Shown here piece after piece: positions 43,753 to 52,119 of a stretch of DNA of 64,000 nt. A program made the position numbers and the translations under genes. The DNA is from Emticicia aquatilis (lineage in GTDB: Bacteria > Bacteroidota > Bacteroidia > Cytophagales > Spirosomataceae). Below the pieces are notes generated by a model. The model was not told the origin of the DNA. It made no database searches and saw only the letters and a program-made list of their open reading frames with translations. The stretch covers positions 1-64,000 of the forward strand of contig NZ_BMKK01000014.1 in NCBI RefSeq assembly GCF_014644295.1, in the 5' to 3' direction. Positions within the stretch are counted from its first letter, which is position 1. Every line of letters starts with the position of its first letter.

Positions 43753-44229
43753 GTGAAAATATTCAGAATATACCTTTTATTCACACTTTTATCAACATTT
43801 TATGGCTCTTTTGCTCAAAATAACATTGAAGTCATTAAGTTTACGGACTTAGAGCAACTCATAAAAACTGAAAATAAAATTAGTGTAATAAATTTTTGGG
43901 CGTCGTGGTGTAAGCCTTGTATGAGCGAAATGCCAGTTTTTGAGACTTTAGCCGATAACTTTCGTCTGAACAACGTTTCTGTGATTTTCATTAGTCTTGA
44001 TTTCAAACGAGACTTAGCAACAGTAGAAAAATTTGTGTCCGAACATCAGATAAAATCGAAAGTGTATTTGATTGACGAACCCGATTATAATAGCTGGATT
44101 GATAAAGTAAGTCCGCAATGGTCGGGAGCGATTCCCGCCACGCTAATAAGCAACGGCACTCGGCAGGAGTTTTACGAACAATCATTTGACTATCAGAGCC
44201 TTAGCGATAAAATTCGGCACTTTTTTTGA
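43753..44229 (+). CDS. Exported TlpA-like thioredoxin protein
   Basis: A 158-residue protein starting at GTG 43753 with signal peptide MKIFRIYLLFTLLSTFYGSFAQ and a thioredoxin fold. The active site ASWCKPC (Cys53, Cys56) is intact. It should exchange disulfides in the periplasm. Its stop overlaps the reading frame that opens the next gene; the true start of that gene is at 44301. The two thioredoxin-fold proteins are probably co-transcribed. Confidence 0.88.
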   Translation: MKIFRIYLLFTLLSTFYGSFAQNNIEVIKFTDLEQLIKTENKISVINFWASWCKPCMSEMPVFETLADNFRLNNVSVIFISLDFKRDLATVEKFVSEHQIKSKVYLIDEPDYNSWIDKVSPQWSGAIPATLISNGTRQEFYEQSFDYQSLSDKIRHFF

Positions 44230-44300
44230 AATACTTTTGTTTTATTAACGTTAGTGAACAATACAGATTGACACAACCATCTTTTTTAATATTTAAGCAA

Positions 44301-44960
44301 ATGAAAAAGCAGTTTTTAATCTTCGGAGCAGTGTTTTTGAGCAGCATTTTCGGGGCAACACAAATGGCTATGGCTACGCCATTGACAGATTTGCCAGAAA
44401 TTACCGCACCAGCACCTACTGGCTACGCTTTAGGCGATGCTGTATCAGATTTTAAACTCAAAAATATTGATGGAAAGATGATGTCACTGGCTGATTTCAA
44501 ATCAGCAAAGGGGTTTATCATTGTTTTTTCCTCAAACCACTGTCCATTCTCGAAGTCTTACGAAGACCGAGTGATTGCTCTTGACCGTAAATATGCTTCG
44601 CAGGGTTTTCCAGTGATTACAATTAATCCTAACGACCCCGACGCTTATGAAGAAGATTCGTTTGCTAATATGCAAGTACGTGCCAAAGAAAAAGGCTATC
44701 CATTTCCGTATCTGACCGATGACACGCAGGTAGTTTCTAAGGCATTTGGTGCGATGCGTACACCGCAAGCGTATATTTTAAAGAAAGAAGGTGGAAAGAT
44801 AATCGTGAGTTATATTGGTGCCATCGACGATAACGCCCAAGACCCTTCGGGTGTAACAAAACGCTACGTTGAAGATGCCGTAAATAACCTTTTAGTAGGA
44901 AAACCAGTAGTGACAACGAGCACAAAAGCTGTTGGTTGTGCCATTAAATGGAAAAGTTGA
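44301..44960 (+). CDS. Exported AhpC/TSA-like redoxin with CPFS site
   Basis: A 219-residue protein with a signal peptide (MKKQFLIFGAVFLSSIFGATQ, cleavage near AMA). The redoxin domain has FSSNHCPFSKSYEDRV, where Cys81 is followed by Ser84 instead of a second cysteine, and conserved FGAMRTPQAYIL with the cis-Pro. A second Cys lies in the C-terminal VGCAIKWK and could be a resolving cysteine. The closest known pattern is a Bacteroidota 'thioredoxin family' with NHCPYAK; the substrate is unknown. Confidence 0.85.
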   Translation: MKKQFLIFGAVFLSSIFGATQMAMATPLTDLPEITAPAPTGYALGDAVSDFKLKNIDGKMMSLADFKSAKGFIIVFSSNHCPFSKSYEDRVIALDRKYASQGFPVITINPNDPDAYEEDSFANMQVRAKEKGYPFPYLTDDTQVVSKAFGAMRTPQAYILKKEGGKIIVSYIGAIDDNAQDPSGVTKRYVEDAVNNLLVGKPVVTTSTKAVGCAIKWKS

Positions 44961-44991
44961 AATGATTGCATTAATTTAAACAGCAAATACT

Positions 44992-45022
44992 GTGGACTTA
45001 TGGGCTATTGACCATTGACTCC
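44992..45022. repeat. 'gactatcgaccgtggac' family repeat
   Basis: The words gtggacttatgg and gctattgaccattgactcc lie after the redoxin gene. Confidence 0.6.
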
Positions 45023-45115
45023 AAAAAATATATTTGCCATCTGCGAAAACAGGTGGCTTTTTCTTTTTTATTGACGAACTTTGTATTTATCAGAAAAACG
45101 AGATTCCGAGCAGTA

Positions 45116-45151
45116 TTACCAGTTTTCCAGTAACAAATTACCAGTAACCAC
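45116..45151. repeat. 'accagtaac' repeat upstream of mazG
   Basis: ttaccagttttccagtaac and aaattaccagtaaccac form a direct near-repeat. The words match the right part of 11331-11403 (aagtaaccagtttcccagtaac). Confidence 0.6.
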
Positions 45152-45153
45152 TT

Positions 45154-45969
45154 ATGAGTAATAAACTTCCCCCTATATTTCCTCCGCAACGAATGGAGAA
45201 ACTCATGGCTTTTGACAGACTTCTGACAATCATGGATGAACTCCGTGAACAATGTCCGTGGGATAAAAAGCAAACAATGGATACCCTTCGCCATTTAACG
45301 ATTGAAGAAACTTACGAACTTTCGGATGCGATTTTGGAGAAAGATTTACCCGAAATCAAGAAAGAATTGGGCGATATAATGCTGCATTTGGTATTTTATT
45401 CAAAAATTGCTTCTGAAACAGGTGATTTTGATGTGGCTGACGTGCTTCATGGAATTTGCGATAAATTGGTTTCTCGACATCCGCATATCTACGGCGATGT
45501 GAAAGTAGAAAACGAAGATGATGTAAAGCGAAATTGGGAACAATTGAAGCTAAAAGAAGGAAATAAATCGGTTTTGAGTGGCGTGCCAGGTTCCTTGCCA
45601 GCTCTGGTAAAATCAATGCGAATTCAAGAAAAAGCTCGTGGTGTGGGTTTCGACTGGGAAGAAAAAAGCCAAGTTTGGGCAAAAGTAGAAGAAGAAATGG
45701 GCGAGTTTAAGGAAATGTTTGATGTAGAAACCGACCAAGCCATTGACAAAGAAAAAGCCGAAGGCGAATTTGGTGATTTGCTTTTCTCGTTAGTCAATTA
45801 CGCCCGTTTCATAGACATTAACCCAGAAACTGCTCTCGAACGCACCAATAAGAAGTTTATCAAGCGTTTTCAGTATGTGGAAGAAAAAGCCAAAGAAGCC
45901 AACAAAAATCTGAAAGATATGACCCTTGCCGAAATGGATATTTTTTGGGAAGAAGCGAAGAAGTTGTAA
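45154..45969 (+). CDS. mazG: Nucleoside triphosphate pyrophosphohydrolase MazG
   Basis: MazG hydrolyses (d)NTPs to monophosphates and pyrophosphate for pool cleaning. The 271-residue protein has tandem all-alpha domains: the first with CPWDKKQTMDTLRHLTIEET and EIKKELGDIMLHLVFYSKIA (ExxE-x12-ExxD metal site), the second with EEEMGEFKEMF and EGEFGDLLFSLVNYARF. All acidic residues are present and the length is normal. Confidence 0.95.
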   Translation: MSNKLPPIFPPQRMEKLMAFDRLLTIMDELREQCPWDKKQTMDTLRHLTIEETYELSDAILEKDLPEIKKELGDIMLHLVFYSKIASETGDFDVADVLHGICDKLVSRHPHIYGDVKVENEDDVKRNWEQLKLKEGNKSVLSGVPGSLPALVKSMRIQEKARGVGFDWEEKSQVWAKVEEEMGEFKEMFDVETDQAIDKEKAEGEFGDLLFSLVNYARFIDINPETALERTNKKFIKRFQYVEEKAKEANKNLKDMTLAEMDIFWEEAKKL

Positions 45970-45980
45970 CATTTAAGTAG

Positions 45981-46033
45981 GACAGGTTTGTAACCTGTCA
46001 AATAGCCATTAACTGACAAGTTACAAACTTGTC
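45981..46033. repeat. Pair of hairpins with covarying stems upstream of ruvX
   Basis: gacaggtt-tgt-aacctgtc (45981-45999) and gacaagtt-aca-aacttgtc (46015-46033) are each perfect palindromes and are inverted copies of one another. They differ by paired G:C to A:T changes. They lie 9 bp before the ruvX ATG. Confidence 0.8.
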
Positions 46034-46041
46034 TTACCATT

Positions 46042-46449
46042 ATGCCCAGAATACTTGCTATTGACTACGGTGCAAAACGAACAGGTTTGGCCGTAACTGA
46101 CCCATCAAAAATTATCGCTTCGGCACTCGAAACCGTTCCGACCGATAAATTGTTGGAATATTTAAAGAAATATACCCAAACCGAAGTCGTTGAGGCTTTT
46201 GTTGTAGGAATGCCTAAAAACCTTGATGGCACAGCCACCGACGGAACGGCTTACGTAGAGCGATTTGTGATAGAATTAAAAAATATTTTCCCCGAAACAC
46301 CCATACACTTGCACGATGAACGTTTTACTTCAAAAATGGCTATGCAAACCATGATTGCAGGTGGAATGAAGAAAAAAGACCGACAAATAAAGGGAAATAT
46401 CGACAAAATCAGTGCGGTAATTATTTTGCAGAGTTTTATGGGGAATTAA
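46042..46449 (+). CDS. ruvX: Holliday junction resolvase RuvX/YqgF family
   Basis: A 135-residue RNase H-like protein. The motifs RILAIDYGAKRTGLAVTDP, VVGMPKNLDGTATDG and HLHDERFTSKMA and a final Asp (NIDKISAVIIL) give the four acidic residues of the active site. In known bacteria YqgF is needed for 16S rRNA 5' end maturation. It is preceded by a hairpin pair and follows mazG. Confidence 0.94.
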   Translation: MPRILAIDYGAKRTGLAVTDPSKIIASALETVPTDKLLEYLKKYTQTEVVEAFVVGMPKNLDGTATDGTAYVERFVIELKNIFPETPIHLHDERFTSKMAMQTMIAGGMKKKDRQIKGNIDKISAVIILQSFMGN

Positions 46450-46501
46450 AAATATCGAACTGGCAGAACTAATCAATTACATTTTTATAAAAATGGATTT
46501 T

Positions 46502-46538
46502 TCTATGGACTATCGACCATAGACCGTGGACTATCAAA
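46502..46538. repeat. 'gactatcgaccgtggac' family repeat abutting the SprT-like start
   Basis: tatggactatcgaccatag and accgtggactatcaaa form the clearest copy of this family in the window. It ends 2 bp before the ATG. Confidence 0.75.
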
Positions 46539-46540
46539 AC

Positions 46541-47230
46541 ATGTTTCAACAATTATTTAAAAAAGTGAATAAAGTTGTGGATAAAAACCCGACTTTGCCC
46601 ACAATAAACAAGCCTGATGCAATTACTGCCAAGAAGATGGGGGAAATTTTACTCAAACATCTTCCTGCAACCACGGTTATGTATTGCTTTGAATTGTGGA
46701 AAGAACAACCTTTTTCGTTTAAGATTTCACGCACCCGAAGCAGTTGTTTTGGAAATTATATTTTTCGTGATGGTCAGCACAAAATCACTATCAATCACGA
46801 CATAAATCAGTATGCTTTTCTGGTAACATATATTCACGAAATTGCCCATCAGCGAGCTTGGCTCAATAAAGGTCGAAAACGAATAGAACCACACGGAAAA
46901 GAATGGAAAAAAAGTTTTCAAGATTTAATGCAGCCTTTGCTCAGCGAAGAGCATTTGCCTAAAAAACTGCTTTTACCTTTGAGTGCCTATATGCAAAACC
47001 CAGCGGCTTCTTCGGTGAGTTATGCACCTTTGGCCGAAGCTTTGAGAAGTTTTGATGCGGGTGAACAAGTTGGTGTTTCTCTATCAGAATTAACTGACAA
47101 TCAATGGTTTGAGTTTCGTGGGACTGTTTTCCAGAAAATCGAGAAACGTAGAACAAGGGTGTTGTGTTTGGAGAAACAATCGAAACGCCGATATACAATT
47201 TTGGCATCAGCACTTGTCAATCCATTGTGA
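46541..47230 (+). CDS. SprT-like zinc metalloprotease
   Basis: From ATG 46541 (229 residues); the frame can be opened to a GTG at 46526 but those residues come from an intergenic repeat. The SprT-like domain is shown by the zinc motif HEIAH (His99, Glu100, His103) followed by EPHGKEWKKSF, where the third His lies. Bacterial SprT proteins are related to eukaryotic Spartan, which removes DNA-protein cross-links, but the bacterial role is unclear. The C-terminal 80 residues are basic with a beta-rich tail. Confidence 0.85.
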   Translation: MFQQLFKKVNKVVDKNPTLPTINKPDAITAKKMGEILLKHLPATTVMYCFELWKEQPFSFKISRTRSSCFGNYIFRDGQHKITINHDINQYAFLVTYIHEIAHQRAWLNKGRKRIEPHGKEWKKSFQDLMQPLLSEEHLPKKLLLPLSAYMQNPAASSVSYAPLAEALRSFDAGEQVGVSLSELTDNQWFEFRGTVFQKIEKRRTRVLCLEKQSKRRYTILASALVNPL

Positions 47231-47272
47231 GTTTTCAATGAATAAAATGTTAAAAAATATAAAAACACAGCC

Positions 47273-47312
47273 ATTTTCCCCACCCCTCGACTTTGCTCGG
47301 GGAACGGGAAAA
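47273..47312. repeat. 'cccctcgactttgctcgggg' repeat at the porU start
   Basis: attttccccacccctcgac and tttgctcggggaacgggaaa form an imperfect palindrome. If the upstream ATG at 47238 were used, it would code for PPLDFARGTG within the leader. Confidence 0.75.
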
Positions 47313-50300
47313 ATGATTATGTTATTTTTGAGCTTCGCCTACTCGCTACTCTTCTCTCTTTTTTCTCATGCCCAATCATCAGTTTTAGCCACTGGCGAAT
47401 GGTATAAAATTGCCACAACTCGCACAGGTGTGCATAAAATTGATGCTTCATTTCTGAGAGATGCGGGAATTGACATTGCTAAACTAAATCCTCAAAACAT
47501 CAGAATTTTTGGAAATGGTGGCGGAGTTTTACCGCAAGCAAACAACGCTCTTCGGGCAAAAGATTTAACTGAAAACTTCATTGAAGTCGTGGGCGAAAAT
47601 GATGGAAAATTCGATGCCTCTGATTATATACTCTTTTATTCAGAAAGTTCGCACAGAATACTATATAGCACTAATAATCAACTATTTACCCACCAAAACA
47701 ATCCATATTCAGACACCTCTTTTGTTTTTCTAAATATCTCCGATACTAAAGGTTTACGCATTAAAAACCAAACTTTAGTGGGTTCAGCCAACAGCATTCT
47801 AACTTTTGATGACTTTACTTTCCACGAAATCGACCAAAAGAATGTGGTGAGTTTGGGTGGGCGAGATTTAGGTGGTTCGGGACGTGAGTGGTACGGTGAA
47901 TCATTTGGCGTAAGTCCAGATATAAGTTTTGATTTAAAAACCGAAGGAATTATTCCAAATTCGAGTATTAAACTTACTTCTGCAATTTTGGGAGCATCAT
48001 TCACTACAACAAAAGTTATCCTAAAACTTAATGCCGACTCTCTCATCGGAGAGCAAAGCCTCCGAGCCATCGGCACAGGTACTTACGACATTAAGGGCAA
48101 CGAAAATATTCAGACTTTTACTGCGATTTCCAACGGAAAAAGTACGCAAAAACTTACTTTTAGTTTTAATAAAAACAACCAAAATTCGTCGGTAGCTTAT
48201 TTAAATTATTTTGAGGTACAAACCAAACGAAAATTACAATTTTATGAGCTGCAAACGCTCGTTCGTTCGATTGAAAGTCTCGGAAATAAAACTTCTAACT
48301 TCATCATTAGTCAAGCCAGCAATACACACAAAATTTGGGATGTAACGAATCCTCTTTTACCCGAAAACATTCCTTTTCAAATAAACAATTCAGAAGCCAG
48401 TTTCGGGGCAGAAACACAGAATAAACTCAAAACTTTCGTACTGTTTTCAAGCACAAATCTACTCGAACCAAACTCTATTCAGAAAGTAAGTAATCAGAAC
48501 ATCCAGCAAACCCAAACACCTGATTTGCTGATACTTACCATCAAAAACTGGCATGAACAAGCTGAGCGTTTGGCCGCATTCCGCCGAACAAACGATGGTT
48601 TATCAGTTGCGGTAGTTGATATTGAGCAAGTTTATAATGAGTTTTCATCGGGTAGCCCAGACCCTACCGCTATTAGAGATTTTGGGCGTTTTTTATGGCA
48701 AAAAAATCCAACAAAATTAAAGTACCTTCTACTATTAGCCGATGCCAGTTTTGATTATAAAAATATTATACAATACGCTTCAATTGATACAAAATTACAG
48801 ATTCCAACTTATGAAAGCCGAGAATCTTTGAACCCTGTAAACAGCTACGCATCAGACGATTATTTTGGATTTTTTGAAGATAACGAAGGCGAGTGGCAGG
48901 AAAACAATGCAGGAAATCATTCAATGGAAATCGGCGTTGGTCGTTTGCCCGTGAAGAGTATAGAAGAAGCAAAAAATGTGGTTGATAAGCTCATTTATTA
49001 TGCCCGAACACAACGAACAGCAGGCAGTTGGCGACGAAAAATTAGCTTCGTGGCTGATGATGGTGATTTTAATATTCACCAACAAGATGCTGATGATATT
49101 TCGGAAGTAACCTTAAAGACAACCAAAGACCTGATTATCAATAAAATATATTTGGATGCTTTTCCACAAATTGCTACGGCCAACGGAGCAATTTCGCCCG
49201 AAGTGAACAAAGCTTTGAATAAAAGTGTCAATGAAGGTGCGTTGATAATTAATTACAGCGGTCACGGTGGCACTGATGGTTGGACAGAAGAGAAAGTACT
49301 GACACGTGACCAAATTCAGTCTTGGCGAAATTTGAATAATATGCCATTGTTTCTAACAGCTACTTGTTCGTTTGGGCGTTTCGATGACCCTGGTAACGTT
49401 TCGGGTGCTGAAATGGCAATGTTGAGTCCAAGAGGAGCTGCTATTGGTCTGCTCACTACTACTCGACCTGTTTATTCAAACACCAACTTTTTGTTAAACA
49501 ATGCTTTCTATCAGGCATTTGCACAAAAAAATACGAATCCGAATCTGCGACTAGGAGATATTTTCAGAATAACCAAGAATAACTCTTTGAGTGGTGTTTT
49601 CAATCGAAATTTTTCTCTCTTAGGCGACCCGTCCATGCAACTTGCTTACCCAACCGATAAAATCGTTTTGAGCAAAATCAATGGTACTTCACCCGAAAAG
49701 CAAACCATCAAAGCATTATCGAAAGTAAGTTTGGAGGGAGAAATCATTAATTCGGCTGATGGATTAAGAAAAAACAACTTCAACGGAAAAATTCTCGTCT
49801 CTGTTTTTGATAAGCCTTCGGAAGTAAGTACGCTTGGACAGAAAACAGAAAAATTTAAGTACAAAACTTACCGAAATCAAGTCTTTGAAGGGCTGGCCGA
49901 AGTAAAAAATGGAGTATTTAAGGTAAACTTTGTTGTTCCGAAAGATATTAATTATCAGGTAGGTGCTGGGCGTGTCAACTTCTATGCTATTTCGACTGAT
50001 AGTACGCTTGATGCTTCGGGAAGCTACAATGAGCTAATGATTGGCGGCAGCGAAACCAACATTTTATCAGATTCAAAAGCACCAGAAATCAAACTTTCGA
50101 TTGATAAAGATAATCTATTTGAGGCCCAAATATCGGATGAAAACGGAATCAATATTTCGCAAGCTGGCGTTGGGCATGAAATGATTTTAGTGTTAAATGA
50201 CACACTACAAATCACTGCAAATCAATACTTTACGAGTACCGACGACTATACAAAAGGTATCTTGAAATATAGTTTTGGCAAGCTGCCAGCAGGGCAGTAC

Positions 50301-50678
50301 ACCGTTAAATTAAAAGTTTGGGATACCTATAATAATTCAGCCGAGGAAGCGTTAAAGTTTATAGTAGAAACAGAAAAATTAAAGATTCTAAGGGCGTATA
50401 ATTACCCAAATCCTGTCGAAAGTTCTACTAATTTTTATATCGAACACAATGCCGAAAACCAAGATTTAACCTTTACTTTGTCGGTTTTTAATAGTGCTGG
50501 TAAGCAAGTTTTTGAGAAAACCGAGACCTGCTACCTTTGCGATAAAACATTGAACCTTGGCATGAAAATTGAGCCTAAAAACTGGACAATCGGCACCTAT
50601 TTCTATCGAATTTCTGTTGATTCTGTCTCCGAAAATAGCACCTCATCATTTTCTGGCAAAATGGTTTTTTGGAAGTAA
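47313..50678 (+). CDS. porU: Type IX secretion system sortase PorU (C25 peptidase)
   Basis: PorU cleaves the C-terminal domain of T9SS cargo and attaches it to the outer surface. I choose ATG 47313 (1121 residues; leader MIMLFLSFAYSLLFSLFSHAQ); ATG 47238 is possible but would put a repeat in the leader. The gingipain-like domain has the catalytic His in INYSGHGGTDGW (about 650) and Cys in LFLTATCSFGRFDD (about 684). The last 90 residues (YNYPNPVESSTNFYIEHN onward, ending KMVFWK) are a T9SS-type C-terminal domain. porV follows at 102 bp. Confidence 0.95.
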   Translation: MIMLFLSFAYSLLFSLFSHAQSSVLATGEWYKIATTRTGVHKIDASFLRDAGIDIAKLNPQNIRIFGNGGGVLPQANNALRAKDLTENFIEVVGENDGKFDASDYILFYSESSHRILYSTNNQLFTHQNNPYSDTSFVFLNISDTKGLRIKNQTLVGSANSILTFDDFTFHEIDQKNVVSLGGRDLGGSGREWYGESFGVSPDISFDLKTEGIIPNSSIKLTSAILGASFTTTKVILKLNADSLIGEQSLRAIGTGTYDIKGNENIQTFTAISNGKSTQKLTFSFNKNNQNSSVAYLNYFEVQTKRKLQFYELQTLVRSIESLGNKTSNFIISQASNTHKIWDVTNPLLPENIPFQINNSEASFGAETQNKLKTFVLFSSTNLLEPNSIQKVSNQNIQQTQTPDLLILTIKNWHEQAERLAAFRRTNDGLSVAVVDIEQVYNEFSSGSPDPTAIRDFGRFLWQKNPTKLKYLLLLADASFDYKNIIQYASIDTKLQIPTYESRESLNPVNSYASDDYFGFFEDNEGEWQENNAGNHSMEIGVGRLPVKSIEEAKNVVDKLIYYARTQRTAGSWRRKISFVADDGDFNIHQQDADDISEVTLKTTKDLIINKIYLDAFPQIATANGAISPEVNKALNKSVNEGALIINYSGHGGTDGWTEEKVLTRDQIQSWRNLNNMPLFLTATCSFGRFDDPGNVSGAEMAMLSPRGAAIGLLTTTRPVYSNTNFLLNNAFYQAFAQKNTNPNLRLGDIFRITKNNSLSGVFNRNFSLLGDPSMQLAYPTDKIVLSKINGTSPEKQTIKALSKVSLEGEIINSADGLRKNNFNGKILVSVFDKPSEVSTLGQKTEKFKYKTYRNQVFEGLAEVKNGVFKVNFVVPKDINYQVGAGRVNFYAISTDSTLDASGSYNELMIGGSETNILSDSKAPEIKLSIDKDNLFEAQISDENGINISQAGVGHEMILVLNDTLQITANQYFTSTDDYTKGILKYSFGKLPAGQYTVKLKVWDTYNNSAEEALKFIVETEKLKILRAYNYPNPVESSTNFYIEHNAENQDLTFTLSVFNSAGKQVFEKTETCYLCDKTLNLGMKIEPKNWTIGTYFYRISVDSVSENSTSSFSGKMVFWK

Positions 50679-50700
50679 TCAAGAAAATAAGTTATATTTG
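50668..50700 (+). promoter_or_regulatory. Bacteroidota-type promoter for porV
   Basis: TTTG (50668-50671) and TATATTTG (50693-50700) are spaced by 21 nt and match the -33/-7 consensus TTTG/TAnnTTTG. A start near 50707 would give a 5' leader of about 73 nt with the hairpin taccct-tcgag-agggta at 50745-50761. Confidence 0.55.
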
Positions 50701-50779
50701 AACTTGTAAAACTAAAGACTAAAACATATTCTGAACCGATAAGTACCCTTCGAGAGGGTAGAATATTAAAAAATCTCAC

Positions 50780-51973
50780 ATGAAACGCAAATTAGTAGCC
50801 GCTTTGGCAAGTGTAGCTTTAATGAATGCCTTGACCAGTCAAGCACAAGTAAATAATAAATCTGTCCAAAGAACTCTTTCTCCATCTGTACCATTTCTTC
50901 TTATTTCTCCGGATTCGAGAGGAGCAGCATTGGGTGATGCTGGGGTTGCTTCTTCGCCAGATGCTAACTCTATCTATTGGAACACGGCCAAATTAGCTTT
51001 TATTGATAAAAATCTTGGTACTACGGTTTCTTACACCCCTTGGCTTCGTGATTTAGTAGATGACATGGGCTTAATTAATGCAGGTTTATTCAAAAAAATT
51101 GACAAAAACTCTGCTTTTGCGGCATCAATGACCTATTTTAATCAAGGCGAGATTCAGTTTACAACCGCCACAGGTCAGCCAAATGGTACTTTCCAATCAA
51201 GAGATTTAAACATTACGGCGGGTTATACTCGTAAAATTGGCAGAGATTTCTCTACGGGTATCAACCTCAAATACATTCACTCTAATCTGATTGGAGCTCA
51301 AGTAGTTAACGGTATTGCAAGTAAACCTGCCAGTAACGTAGCAGGCGATTTATCGTTTTTCTACACCAACGAAAAACCAAGTACAAAAAATAAAGACCGT
51401 GGCATGAGATATTCGGCTGGTGCAGTAATCTCTAACATCGGTGGTAAAATCAATTATGGTCGAGATGCTTTTTATATTCCAACTAATTTAAAAATCGGCG
51501 GAGCGATTAATTTCAAAATTGATGCCCATAATCAATTTAACTTTTTGTTGGATGCCAATAAATTATTGATTCCAACTCCACCATTGAGAGATAATAACGG
51601 AACTATCGTGAAAGGAAGAGACCCACAAACTACAGGTGTAATTGCAGGTATTTTTGGTTCGTTTTCAGATGCTCCAGATGGTTTTAAAGAAGAACTAAGA
51701 GAAGTTACTTTATCGACGGGTGTTGAATATTGGTACAATAATTTCTTTGCACTTCGTGGTGGTTATTTCATGGAAAGCAACGCTAAAGGTGGAAGTAAAT
51801 ACGTAACAACTGGTTTAGGCTTTAAGATTAATAACTATAACCTTGATTTAGCTTATTTAGTGCCAACTTCGCAAGGTAGCCCACTTTCAAATACTTGGAG
51901 AATTACTTTAATCTTTGATTTAGATGCTAAGAAAGTGAGTAATCCAACGGAAGTACCTACTGAGAATCAGTAA
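50780..51973 (+). CDS. porV: Type IX secretion outer-membrane protein PorV (LptO)
   Basis: PorV is a 14-stranded outer-membrane barrel of the FadL type that carries T9SS cargo from the translocon to PorU. The 397-residue protein has a signal peptide (ending LTSQAQ), then SPSVPFLLISPDSRGAALGD and AGVASSPDANSIYWNTAKLA, which are diagnostic of the family, and many amphipathic strands. It ends in LIFDLDAKKVSNPTEVPTEN. The place after porU is conserved in Bacteroidota. It has its own promoter-like sequence. Confidence 0.95.
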   Translation: MKRKLVAALASVALMNALTSQAQVNNKSVQRTLSPSVPFLLISPDSRGAALGDAGVASSPDANSIYWNTAKLAFIDKNLGTTVSYTPWLRDLVDDMGLINAGLFKKIDKNSAFAASMTYFNQGEIQFTTATGQPNGTFQSRDLNITAGYTRKIGRDFSTGINLKYIHSNLIGAQVVNGIASKPASNVAGDLSFFYTNEKPSTKNKDRGMRYSAGAVISNIGGKINYGRDAFYIPTNLKIGGAINFKIDAHNQFNFLLDANKLLIPTPPLRDNNGTIVKGRDPQTTGVIAGIFGSFSDAPDGFKEELREVTLSTGVEYWYNNFFALRGGYFMESNAKGGSKYVTTGLGFKINNYNLDLAYLVPTSQGSPLSNTWRITLIFDLDAKKVSNPTEVPTENQ

Positions 51974-52011
51974 TTAGATATTTGAAATTAGTTATTGGTT
52001 AACTGGTTTCT

Positions 52012-52057
52012 CCAACAAAAAAGCTCAATGAAATCAATCATTGAGCTTTTTTGTTGG
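52012..52057 (+). terminator. Terminator after porV, 20-bp perfect stem
   Basis: Arms ccaacaaaaaagctcaatga and tcattgagcttttttgttgg with a 6-nt loop. T-tract within the right arm; strong intrinsic terminator. Confidence 0.85.
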
Positions 52058-52062
52058 AGTCA

Positions 52063-52112
52063 AAACCTGCAAGGATTGCGAATCGTCGCACCGTTTGAAT
52101 ACTTGCAGGTTT
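52063..52112. repeat. REP-like inverted repeat with cctgcaag arms
   Basis: Perfect 11-bp arms aaacctgcaag/cttgcaggttt enclose a segment with gcgaatcgtcgcac, the REP-like word also at 40781 and 7039. Confidence 0.7.
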
Positions 52113-52119
52113 ATTATTT

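Noticed and set aside
47109-47312. Long N-terminal extension of PorU overlapping the SprT-like gene
   Set aside because: It overlaps the SprT-like coding region by 122 nt in another frame and places about 68 odd residues in front of a good signal peptide.
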